A stretch of 64,000 nucleotides of DNA, taken from contig NZ_JAASRM010000001.1 of assembly GCF_011761565.1 (NCBI RefSeq), forward strand, positions 620,139 through 684,138, in the 5' to 3' direction. The notes under the pieces are model-generated. The model was given only the letters and a program-made list of their open reading frames with translations, was not told the origin of the DNA and made no database searches. Made by a program: the position numbers and the translations under genes. The stretch comes from Rhizomicrobium palustre. Its GTDB lineage: Bacteria; Pseudomonadota; Alphaproteobacteria; Micropepsales; Micropepsaceae. Numbering within the stretch: position 1 is the first letter of the stretch; the number at the start of each line of letters is the position of its first letter. Below, in pieces: positions 1 through 7,516 of this stretch.

Positions 1-55
1 GATGGCGCGATGCGAATTGCTCGACCTGCTCCGGCAGGCCGATGCGGCCGGACAT
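1..55 (-). CDS. possible 5' end of a divergent gene (partial)
   Basis: On the minus strand an ATG at 55-53 opens a frame reading MSGRIGLPEQVEQFASRH to the window edge without a stop. A G-rich stretch, possibly a weak ribosome site, lies just upstream. The peptide looks like a normal soluble N-terminus, but only 18 codons are visible, so no function can be given. A competing plus-strand reading ends in a TGA at 80-82, so a real gene is not certain. Confidence 0.25.
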   Translation of the reverse strand, partial: MSGRIGLPEQVEQFASRH

Positions 56-84
56 GACCACCCCGTAGGGGCGAGGAGATGATC

Positions 85-1611
85 ATGAACAATCCGTCCC
101 GGCGTTCCACTGCGGGCCTTTTGGGGATTGGCGTTCTGGCGCTCGCCTCTGTTGCGGCGACGGCCACGCGGGCAAGCGCGGACCCGTATGACAACCTGCC
201 GACCTATGGCTATCCCAGCGAAGCTGCGCAGCAGCTAAACCCCTATGACCCGGTGCCGGAAATCGATCCGCGGTGGTGCCGCTGGGGCTATTGCCCTAAG
301 CCGCCGGTGCATCGCGAAGGCGGACAGAGGCCGCAAAGGCTGCCAGAGCTTTTGGGCCATGACACGCTTCTGGTCGATTGCGGCAAGGCACGCCCATCCC
401 GCGAAAGCCGCCGAGGCGGACGCGGCCCGCGCGGCGTCTTCACCTCCATTGATGCGGCCGCCGAAGTCGCCCCGCCCAACGCCACCATCCTGATCATTCC
501 GCCCGGCGAGGGCATGACCTGCGTCGAGAGCGTGCACGTGCGCGGTCCTTTGACCATCGCCACCTATGGCGGTTCGGGCAAAGCCGTGATCCAGGCCCCC
601 GCAGGCCAACCCTGTTTGACCGCGCATATTCCGCTGGGAGACTCCCTGGTGCTGGATGGGGTGAAGTTCATCTCGCGCTCGCGCGAGGCGCCTTGCGTGA
701 AAGTGGAAGCGGGCAAGGTCACGCTGCGCAACGCCGAAGTGGATTCGCGCGGCACCAACTTTGCCTTCGACGTCGAGGAATCCGGCGAGCTGGCGCTGGA
801 ACAGAGCAAAATCGAAACCGATTTCTCCGGCGTGCATGCCCGGCGCGGCACCGTGCGGCTGAAGAATGTCGATATCGATATCGCGGGCCGCAATGGCGCC
901 GCCTTCCTCAATCTCGGCCGCACCGATTGCATCGATCGCGCGGGCGGCACCATCCACGGCTCCGTGGGGCTGGCGCTCGAATGCAGCGAAGGCTCGGTGG
1001 AGAACGTCAATATCGTCGGCGCGGCGGTTGGCGTGCTGGCGTCGGCGGGCACGCGGGGCCTGCGCCTCACCGATGTGAAGCTGCAAAAGCCGGATACCGG
1101 AATTCTGTTGCTCCCCGGTCAGCTCGGCATGGTCACGGTGGAACGCGCCATCATCTCCAAGGCGCGCGATGGCATCATCGTGGCGCCGGGCGCGGAGAGC
1201 CAGATCAGCGGCAGCGTCATCACCGATAGCCGCGATACCGGCATCACGACCTTCGGTGCGGGCGCGCTGATCGTCAGCAACAAGATTGTTGGCGCCGAAT
1301 ACGGTATCCGCATGCTGGCGGCCCAAGCCTTCCCACCGCCGATGTTCCCGGAATTTGCTGCCGTTCCGATGTTTGAAGGCGATGATGGCGGACCGGTGGT
1401 GGAAAACAATCTCGTCGCCAATAGCCGCCGCGCGGCGGTGCGCATTGACGGGCGCTTCGGCGGTGCCCAGCACCGGCTCAACGGCAAGCTGATGGGCAAT
1501 ACGCTCTATGCCGACAAATCCAGCCAATGCATCGACGATACCTACAACGACGATCCGGTGCGGGTGAAAGCCAACACCTGTACCCGGGACCGCCTGCCCT
1601 GGCCGTTCTAG
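85..1611 (+). CDS. secreted right-handed parallel beta-helix repeat protein
   Basis: This 508-residue protein starts with a signal peptide: basic NNPSRR, then a hydrophobic run ending near ATRASA. After a Pro-rich linker, from about residue 125, it shows short repeats of alternating hydrophobic and Asn/Gly/Asp residues. Examples are VTLRNAEVDSRG, VRLKNVDIDIAG and GLRLTDVKLQKPDTGI, the ladder pattern of right-handed parallel beta-helix proteins (pectate-lyase-like superfamily). Such folds often bind or cleave polysaccharide, but no catalytic triad is evident to me, so substrate and activity are unknown. I chose ATG 85 over ATG 79 because GAGGAG at 73-78 abuts 79 but sits six bases from 85. The protein is probably periplasmic or surface exposed. 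A strong intrinsic terminator follows, so it looks monocistronic. Confidence 0.75.
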   Translation: MNNPSRRSTAGLLGIGVLALASVAATATRASADPYDNLPTYGYPSEAAQQLNPYDPVPEIDPRWCRWGYCPKPPVHREGGQRPQRLPELLGHDTLLVDCGKARPSRESRRGGRGPRGVFTSIDAAAEVAPPNATILIIPPGEGMTCVESVHVRGPLTIATYGGSGKAVIQAPAGQPCLTAHIPLGDSLVLDGVKFISRSREAPCVKVEAGKVTLRNAEVDSRGTNFAFDVEESGELALEQSKIETDFSGVHARRGTVRLKNVDIDIAGRNGAAFLNLGRTDCIDRAGGTIHGSVGLALECSEGSVENVNIVGAAVGVLASAGTRGLRLTDVKLQKPDTGILLLPGQLGMVTVERAIISKARDGIIVAPGAESQISGSVITDSRDTGITTFGAGALIVSNKIVGAEYGIRMLAAQAFPPPMFPEFAAVPMFEGDDGGPVVENNLVANSRRAAVRIDGRFGGAQHRLNGKLMGNTLYADKSSQCIDDTYNDDPVRVKANTCTRDRLPWPF

Positions 1612-1635
1612 CCGGGTACCCGATGAGGTTTGCAA

Positions 1636-1660
1636 GGGGCGCTTTCGGGCGCCCCTTTTT
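1636..1660 (+). terminator. intrinsic terminator after the beta-helix gene
   Basis: A perfect 7-bp stem, GGGGCGC (1636-1642) with GCGCCCC (1649-1655), and a six-base loop are followed by TTTTT. It lies 25 bases after the stop codon. Confidence 0.85.
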
Positions 1661-2140
1661 GTTTGGAGCCACTGCGGGCGGATATAACGTATACGGACGT
1701 TCTCCGCGGGGATGTGCCCCCAAACACCGCCCCCCCCAAACCACCAACCGCCAGGGCGGGGTGGCCCGCCCCTCCTCCGCTTGCGCTGCCAGGCGGCCCC
1801 AAACCCGGCCGGAACTGGCCCGTTCCGAGGCGGCCCGGCAGGGAGAGTGCGCCAAGGGCCGATTATTTTTTTACATCGCGATGGGCTCTTAAAATCACTG
1901 AACGCGGTGTTCAACCGCCGAGCAGGCCTGAAATAACAACAAAATTAGGCGTTCAGCCCCCTCGGAAGACCCGCCTCGCCCCTTGGTCAGGGTGCCCTGC
2001 CCTAACGTCGTGACGCGGGCAGACCCGCTTGCGGATTCGCGTTGACATTAGGCATGATGCAAGTTGACGCACTGGTCCGCCCGCCGGACGGCCCCGTGCG
2101 GTCTTGGATTATTTCCGGCTGGTGCGGCATCGGCATAGAC
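1661..2140. other. long intergenic region / probable leader of the cold-shock gene
   Basis: About 480 bases lie between the terminator and the chosen cold-shock start. The region is very C/G-rich at 1720-1860, then more A/T-rich near 1861-1945. It holds a small inverted repeat, TGAAC-N5-GTTCA (1899-1913). A TTGACA is at 2042-2047, but no good -10 stands 16-18 bases after it, so I do not call a promoter. The frame of the cold-shock gene stays open back to 2042. The long leader would fit post-transcriptional control, as known for cspA-type genes, but that is inference. Confidence 0.4.
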
Positions 2141-2791
2141 ATGGCGAACTACAACACGCAAGACCCGCGGTCCCTCGCGCAAGCATCGGTGAAGGGCACG
2201 GTCAAATGGTTCAATGCAACCAAAGGATATGGCTTCATCACTCTTGAGAATGGCGGGGATGCCTTCTGTCATGCGTCCGCCTTGGCCGCGCTCGGCACGC
2301 CCAACCTGCCTCAAGGCGCAACGATCGTCTGCGATCTTCAGGAATCGCCGCGCGGTCTTCAGGTCGTGACCGTCCACGAGGTCGATACCTCGACGGCCGA
2401 TCCCAATGGCGGTGGCGGCTTCGGCGGCGGTGACCGCTTCGGCGGCGGCGACCGGTTTGGCGGCGGCGACCGCTTCGGTGGCGGCGGCGGCTTCGGCGGT
2501 GGCCGTGGCGGCCCGCGTCCGCGCCGGGATGATTCCCGCGGCGGCTTCGGCGGCGGCGGGTATCGCGATGCCGGTCCCTCCGGCCCGATGGTCGAAGGCA
2601 AGGTGAAGTTCTTCAACGATCAAAAAGGCTTTGGCTTCGTCATGCCCGATAGCGGCAGCGGCGATGTCTATGTTCATGCCAGCGCGCTGCGCCGGTCGGG
2701 CCTCTCGGTGCTCGAACCCGAACAGCGGGTCCGCTTCTCGACCCGTCAGGGCATGAAGGGCGTCGAGGTTGATCGCGTCGAAGTGATTTAA
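2141..2791 (+). CDS. double cold-shock-domain protein with Gly-rich linker
   Basis: The 216-residue protein has two cold-shock domains. CSD1 spans about 17-82 with RNP1 KGYGFI and RNP2-like AFCHAS; CSD2 spans about 151-216 with KGFGFV and VYVHAS. Such OB folds bind single-stranded RNA or DNA, and two-CSD versions are typical of Alphaproteobacteria (for example Caulobacter CspC/CspD). The domains are separated by a roughly 60-residue linker (88-149) of FGGGDR repeats and RGG-like pieces. I chose ATG 2141 (MANYNTQD) because homology begins soon after and the upstream 33 codons look like leader, although no strong Shine-Dalgarno is visible. It is probably a cytoplasmic RNA chaperone. Confidence 0.85.
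   Translation: MANYNTQDPRSLAQASVKGTVKWFNATKGYGFITLENGGDAFCHASALAALGTPNLPQGATIVCDLQESPRGLQVVTVHEVDTSTADPNGGGGFGGGDRFGGGDRFGGGDRFGGGGGFGGGRGGPRPRRDDSRGGFGGGGYRDAGPSGPMVEGKVKFFNDQKGFGFVMPDSGSGDVYVHASALRRSGLSVLEPEQRVRFSTRQGMKGVEVDRVEVI
2407..2512 (+). repeat. in-gene tandem repeat encoding FGGGDR units
   Basis: Near-identical 18-base units (ggcggcgaccgcttcggc and variants) repeat about three to four times and then degrade into GGC/GGT runs. They encode the flexible Gly-rich linker between the two cold-shock domains. Such units are prone to length change between strains. Confidence 0.75.
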
Positions 2792-2853
2792 CCGGACGGC
2801 AATTCTCGCCCTCCGGCCAAAGGCGCTAAGCCTTCGGAAAATGGACTATTTTT

Positions 2854-2883
2854 GAGGCCCGTGCGCTGCGCGGGCCTCTTTTG
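2854..2883 (+). terminator. intrinsic terminator after the cold-shock gene
   Basis: GAGGCCCG (2854-2861) pairs with CGGGCCTC (2871-2878), followed by TTTT. It lies about 60 bases after the stop codon. Confidence 0.8.
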
Positions 2884-3013
2884 CTTGCGGCGTCTGGCTG
2901 CGCCCGCTTGCATGCCCGCAATTTGTCCATATCTACCGTTCATTACTGTTTTTAGGGCCGAAGCAGGCCCAGGCATGAAGGCCGAGTGTGGTGGGGCGCG
3001 TTTCAATCATTAC

Positions 3014-3031
3014 CGTGATCATGCGATCACG
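3014..3031. promoter_or_regulatory. perfect palindrome upstream of the RND efflux operon
   Basis: CGTGATC-ATGC-GATCACG is a 7-bp inverted repeat with a 4-base centre, 52 bases upstream of the adaptor start. Its size and place suit a dimeric repressor (TetR- or MarR-like), but no regulator gene is adjacent. Operator function is inference. Confidence 0.4.
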
Positions 3032-3082
3032 AATGCTTCCAATAAGCTCCTTCAAAGCAAAAACCGGCCTGGCGAGGGAAAC

Positions 3083-4216
3083 GTGAACGATTTTTGGGGC
3101 TTTGTCGGCAGAACTTATGAACGCGCGATGCCAGATTTCTGGCTGCGCATGAATCCAAAATACCAATGGGCCTTTGGTATTGCCCTGTTGATCTGCCTGT
3201 GGCTCGCCACGGGGCTGTTCCGGCAGGGGGCGCATGCCGACACTGCTGCCACCAAGACAGCCGAAACGCCGACCGTGCGGGTGGCCCGGCTGGTCGCCAC
3301 GCCGCATGAGGCCCTCATCCCTGTGCGCGGCCGCACCGAAGCGCTGCACCAGGTCGATGTGCGGGCGGAAGTTGATGGCGTCGTCTCGGCCATCCATTTC
3401 GAAAAAGGCGACCGGGTTAAAGCCGGACAGGTGCTCTGTGAGCTGAAGGTCAACGACCGCGGCGCGCGCGCCACCCAGGCCGAGGCGCAAATGGCACAGG
3501 CGCAAAAGGAACTGGAAGTCGCCAAGGAACTCTACAAGGAAGGCTTCCGCTCCAAGACCCAGATGGCGCAGTCGCAAGCGACCTATGAAGCCGCCAAGGC
3601 TGGCGCAGCCACCATGAACATCCAGCTCGCCAATACCAAGATCAAAGCGCCCTTCGCCGGCATCGTGGACGAGCGTTATGCTAATCTTGGCGATTACCTT
3701 CAGGTCGGCAACAAATGCGCCATGGTGGTCGCCCCTGAGCCTTTCCTGGCGGTCGGCACATTGTCTGAGGACGTCGTTGGCCAAGTGCATCCCGGCAACA
3801 AGGCGCGGGTGAAGCTTGTGACCGGTGAGATGGTGGATGGCACGGTGCGCTTTGTCGCCGAGCATGCCGATCCCAACACCCGCACCTTCCGCGTCGAAAT
3901 CGAGCTCCCCAATCCCAAGGCGCTTCTGAAGAGCGGCGTCTCGGCCGATATCGGCATTGTCCCGAGCAAGATGCTGCCTGCCCATAAGATATCGCCCGGT
4001 ATCCTGGTGCTGGAAGATTCCGGCGTCGTCGGTGTGCGTGTGGTGCAGAAGAACATCGCCCGCTTTATCCCGGTGAAGGTCATTTCGGATGGGCCAGACG
4101 GCATGTGGATCGCAGGCCTGCCACCAACGGCTGACGTGATCGTGGTCGGTCAGGAATTCGTCGGTAATGGCGAGAAGGTGAAAGCCGTCTTTGAGCGTGC
4201 GGGCAAGGCGTCATGA
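3083..4216 (+). CDS. RND efflux periplasmic adaptor (HlyD/MexA-type membrane fusion protein)
   Basis: This 377-residue adaptor would bridge the inner-membrane RND pump encoded next to it and an outer-membrane channel. It has a cytoplasmic N-tail, one membrane segment at about residues 28-45 (WAFGIALLICLWLATGLF), and a lipoyl half-motif with RGRTEALHQVDVRAEVDGVV and KGDRVKAGQVLCEL. An alpha-helical hairpin rich in Ala/Gln follows (ATQAEAQMAQAQKELEVAKELY), then the second lipoyl half (IKAPFAGIVDERYANLGDYLQVG) and the beta-barrel. The frame is open from 2852, but that part crosses the upstream terminator. GTG 3083 is preceded by GCGAGGGAAAC, so I chose it. The stop overlaps the pump start (ATGA), indicating translational coupling. 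The substrate is unknown. Confidence 0.88.
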   Translation: MNDFWGFVGRTYERAMPDFWLRMNPKYQWAFGIALLICLWLATGLFRQGAHADTAATKTAETPTVRVARLVATPHEALIPVRGRTEALHQVDVRAEVDGVVSAIHFEKGDRVKAGQVLCELKVNDRGARATQAEAQMAQAQKELEVAKELYKEGFRSKTQMAQSQATYEAAKAGAATMNIQLANTKIKAPFAGIVDERYANLGDYLQVGNKCAMVVAPEPFLAVGTLSEDVVGQVHPGNKARVKLVTGEMVDGTVRFVAEHADPNTRTFRVEIELPNPKALLKSGVSADIGIVPSKMLPAHKISPGILVLEDSGVVGVRVVQKNIARFIPVKVISDGPDGMWIAGLPPTADVIVVGQEFVGNGEKVKAVFERAGKAS

Positions 4217-7200
4217 CCAAAATTGTCGAATGGGCGGTCGCCAATACCAAACTGATTGGCGCCCTGATCCTGATGGTGATCATTGGCGGCATCTACGCCA
4301 TCACCACCATCCCGAAGGAATCCGATCCCGACGTTCCGATCCCCTATATCGGCGTCTATGTCTCCTATCCCGGTGTCAGCCCTGAGGACAGCGAGCGGCT
4401 GATCCTGCGCCCGCTGGAAACGGCGCTGCGTTCGGTGCAGGGCATTCGCCATGTGAATGCCTGGGCCTATCAAGGCGGCGTGAGCATCAATATCGAGTTT
4501 CAGGCCGACACCAAGATGGCTAAGGCCTTGGCCGATGTGCGCGCGCAGGTCGATTCCACCCGCTCACGCCTGCCTAAGGAAGCCGATCCGCCGGTCATCA
4601 GCGAAGCCTCGACCAGCGATAATCCGGTGATCACCGTGGCGCTGTCGGGCAATCTGCCGGAACGCGCGCTGTTGCACATCACCCGTGCGCTGCGCGACGA
4701 AATCCGCATGATCCCCTCTGTGCTGGAAGCCGAGATCAACGGCGCCCGCAACGAGCTTCTGGAAATCACCATCGATCCGGCAAAGCTCGAGACCTATGGC
4801 ATCACCCAGACCGAGATCTATAACGCCGTCACCAGCAACAATACGCTGATCGCGGCGGGCACGATCGAGACCGGCAAGGGCAGCTTCCAGGTCAAGGTGC
4901 CGGGCGTCATCGCCACGGCGCAGGACGTCTTGAACCTGCCGATCCGCGCCACCGCGGATTCGACCATCCGGCTGCAGGACGTCGCCCAGGTGCATCGCAC
5001 CTTCGTCGATCCCAACAGCTATGCGCGCATGAATGGCCAGCCCACCATGGGCATCGAGGTCAAGAAGCGCGTCGGCACCAACCTGATCGAAACCAACGCG
5101 AAGGTGAAGGAGATCGTCGAGAAGGCCCAAAAGACCTGGCCGGCCGGCGTGCACGCCACCTTCATGTTCGACCAATCCACCTTCATCGCCGAGCAGCTTG
5201 GCTCGCTCTTCGATTCCATCCTGCTCGCCATCATTCTTGTGATGGTGATCATCGTGGCGGCGCTGGGCGTGCGGTCTGGCCTGCTCGTCGGCATCGCCAT
5301 TCCGACCTCGTTCCTGATGGCGTTCCTGGTGCTGAATGGTGTCGGCTACACTCTCAACTTCATGATCATGTTTGCCATGCTGCTCGCCGTGGGCATTCTG
5401 GTGGACGGCGCGATCATCGTTGTCGAATACGCCGACCGCAAAATGACCGAGGGCCATCCGCCGAAACAGGCCTTCGCCGAAGCGGCGGTGCGCATGTTCT
5501 GGCCGGTGGTGAGTGCCACCGCCACCATGATCGGCGCCTTCGTGCCGATGCTGTTGTGGCCGGGTATCGTCGGCTCTTTCATGAGCTACTTCCCGATCAC
5601 GCTGATCGCGGTCCTGACCTCTTCCATGATCGTGGCGCTGATCTTCCTGCCTGTGATGGGCGGCTGGTTCGGCAAGCCCCCGGCACATGATGAGGAGCAC
5701 GAGAAGGCCATCGCGGCGAGCGAGCATGGCGATTGGCACGACATCCCCGGCATCACCGGCTGGTATGCCCATTTGGCTGAAAAGCTGACCCATCATCCGG
5801 GGCGTGTGATGCTCGGCGCGGCGGGTATCGTGATCGCTGTGCTGGTGTCCTTCGTATTTTTCAACAAGGGTATCGAGTTCTTCGTCACCACCGACCCCGA
5901 CATGGCGAGCATCTATGTCTCGGCACGCGGCAATCTTTCGGCGGCGGAAAAACGCGATCTCTTGATGCAAGTCGAAAACCGCATCGAGGGCGTGGAGGGC
6001 ATCAAATATTTCTATGCCCGCACCGGCAGCGGCGGCAACAATGCGCCTGTGGACGTCATCGGCCGCATTACTGTCGAAATGAAGCCGATGGAAGAGCGCA
6101 CGCGGACGGGTAAGGCCATCCTCGAAGAAGTGCGCAAACGCACGACGGGCATGGCAGGCATCCGCGTGGAGGTGCGCGAGCCGCAATCGGGCCCCTCCAA
6201 CTCCAAGGATGTCGTGGTCGACGTGACCAGCGAGGATTTCGGTTCGCTGCTGCAAGTCGTCGACGCGGTGCGCCGCCATATGGATGCCAGCCCCGAACTG
6301 CGCGATATCGAAGATACCCGCGCGCTTCCCGGAATCGAATGGAACATGCAGATCGACCGCGAACTGGCGAGCCGCTTCGGCGTCAACACCTATGAGGTTG
6401 GCACGGCAGTCCAGCTCGTCACCAACGGCATCTATGTGGCGCGCTATCGCCCGGACGATACCGACGAAGAAGTCGATATCCGCGTGCGGTATCCCTCGCT
6501 CGATCGCGGCGTGCATGCGCTCGACGATTTGCGTATCCCCACCAACAACGGTGTGGTGCCGATGTCGAGCTTCGTGAAAGTGGTGCCCGGTCCCAAAACC
6601 AACACCATCGAGCATGCCGACAGCCGGCGCGTCTATCACATCCGTGCCAATATGAAGCCCAACACCATTCTGCCCAATGCCGAGATGGCCAAGATCAAGG
6701 AATGGATCGGAAAGCAGAACTTCCCTTCCAATGTCCACGTGGCCTTCAAAGGCTCGACCGAGGACCAGGATGAATCCATGGCCTTCCTCAGCATCGCGGG
6801 GATCATGGCGCTGGGTATCATCGCGGTGGTGCTGCTCGCCATGTTCAACAGCATCTATCACACCTCGCTGATCCTGGTGGCGGTGATCCTTGCCATGATC
6901 GGGGCCCTCCTCGGCATGGTGGTGATGGGGCAGACCTTCTCGGTCATCATGACGGGGACAGGCCTTCTTGCGCTGGCGGGCGTGGTGGTGAACCACAACA
7001 TCGTCTTGATCGACACCTTCCACCGCCATCTGAAGGACGGCATGGAACCGATCGAGGCGGTGATCCGCTCCAGCGCCCAACGTCTGCGGCCGGTGTTTCT
7101 GACCACCATCACGGCTATCGGTGGCCTTCTGCCGATGATGTATGCGGTCGAGATCGACTTCTGGCAGCGCTCGGTCACCATCGGCAGCGTCAATGCGATG

Positions 7201-7368
7201 ATGTGGATTCAGATCTCCACCGCCATCGTCTTCGGCCTCGCCTTCTCCAAGATGATCACCTTGGGCCTGATCCCGGCCATGCTGGCCCTGCCCTATCGCA
7301 TGAAGGAAAAGCGTGCGGCCCGGCGGGCGGCGAAGGAAGCCCACGAGCTCCGGCTAGCCGCGGAATAA
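4213..7368 (+). CDS. RND family efflux pump permease
   Basis: The 1051-residue protein has the normal length and plan of an RND pump: TM1 near the N-terminus, a large periplasmic porter domain, TM2-6 (about 335-480), a second periplasmic loop and TM8-12. Proton-relay positions differ from AcrB. TM4 reads VGILVDGAIIVVE, so only one Asp (D398) of the usual DD pair is present and the second is Gly. In TM10 the usual Lys site lies in GVVVNHNIVLID. Similar single-Asp forms are known in other RND subfamilies, so the pump is probably active but not a classical AcrB. It exports unknown compounds with the adaptor directly upstream. No TolC-like gene is nearby, so an unlinked outer-membrane channel must be used. 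Confidence 0.92.
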   Translation: MTKIVEWAVANTKLIGALILMVIIGGIYAITTIPKESDPDVPIPYIGVYVSYPGVSPEDSERLILRPLETALRSVQGIRHVNAWAYQGGVSINIEFQADTKMAKALADVRAQVDSTRSRLPKEADPPVISEASTSDNPVITVALSGNLPERALLHITRALRDEIRMIPSVLEAEINGARNELLEITIDPAKLETYGITQTEIYNAVTSNNTLIAAGTIETGKGSFQVKVPGVIATAQDVLNLPIRATADSTIRLQDVAQVHRTFVDPNSYARMNGQPTMGIEVKKRVGTNLIETNAKVKEIVEKAQKTWPAGVHATFMFDQSTFIAEQLGSLFDSILLAIILVMVIIVAALGVRSGLLVGIAIPTSFLMAFLVLNGVGYTLNFMIMFAMLLAVGILVDGAIIVVEYADRKMTEGHPPKQAFAEAAVRMFWPVVSATATMIGAFVPMLLWPGIVGSFMSYFPITLIAVLTSSMIVALIFLPVMGGWFGKPPAHDEEHEKAIAASEHGDWHDIPGITGWYAHLAEKLTHHPGRVMLGAAGIVIAVLVSFVFFNKGIEFFVTTDPDMASIYVSARGNLSAAEKRDLLMQVENRIEGVEGIKYFYARTGSGGNNAPVDVIGRITVEMKPMEERTRTGKAILEEVRKRTTGMAGIRVEVREPQSGPSNSKDVVVDVTSEDFGSLLQVVDAVRRHMDASPELRDIEDTRALPGIEWNMQIDRELASRFGVNTYEVGTAVQLVTNGIYVARYRPDDTDEEVDIRVRYPSLDRGVHALDDLRIPTNNGVVPMSSFVKVVPGPKTNTIEHADSRRVYHIRANMKPNTILPNAEMAKIKEWIGKQNFPSNVHVAFKGSTEDQDESMAFLSIAGIMALGIIAVVLLAMFNSIYHTSLILVAVILAMIGALLGMVVMGQTFSVIMTGTGLLALAGVVVNHNIVLIDTFHRHLKDGMEPIEAVIRSSAQRLRPVFLTTITAIGGLLPMMYAVEIDFWQRSVTIGSVNAMMWIQISTAIVFGLAFSKMITLGLIPAMLALPYRMKEKRAARRAAKEAHELRLAAE

Positions 7369-7387
7369 ACTTCCTGTGATCGATTCT

Positions 7388-7417
7388 AAAAAAGGGCTCG
7401 CTTCCGCGGGCCCTTTT
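7388..7417 (+). terminator. intrinsic terminator after the RND operon
   Basis: AAAAAAGGGCTCGC pairs with the GC-rich right arm ending GCCCTTTT (7410-7417), with TTCC as loop. It closes the adaptor-pump operon 20 bases after the stop. Confidence 0.8.
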
Positions 7418-7516
7418 GCGTTTTGGTCGCAATGGAGGCGCGGAGCCGCAGCACCCGGCATTGGTGGGCGGGCGTGAAGTTGCTAACCTCGCGTCAGGCA
7501 CCATAGGGCTGGAATC

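Noticed and set aside
235..1914. 559-codon open frame on the minus strand
   Set aside because: It is antisense to the beta-helix gene, rich in Arg/His/Ala with no recognisable domain, and arises from GC-rich codon use; the plus-strand frame has a signal peptide and repeats.
2042..2140. 33-codon extension of the cold-shock protein
   Set aside because: The added residues are not conserved in cold-shock proteins and the region looks like leader; ATG 2141 gives a normal MANYNTQ start.
2852..3082. 77-codon N-terminal extension of the RND adaptor
   Set aside because: It runs through the upstream terminator and has no ribosome site; GTG 3083 follows GAGGGAA.
4564..7344. 926-codon open frame on the minus strand
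   Set aside because: It is antisense to the RND pump; its composition is dominated by His/Asp/Arg repeats of the kind seen in shadow frames.
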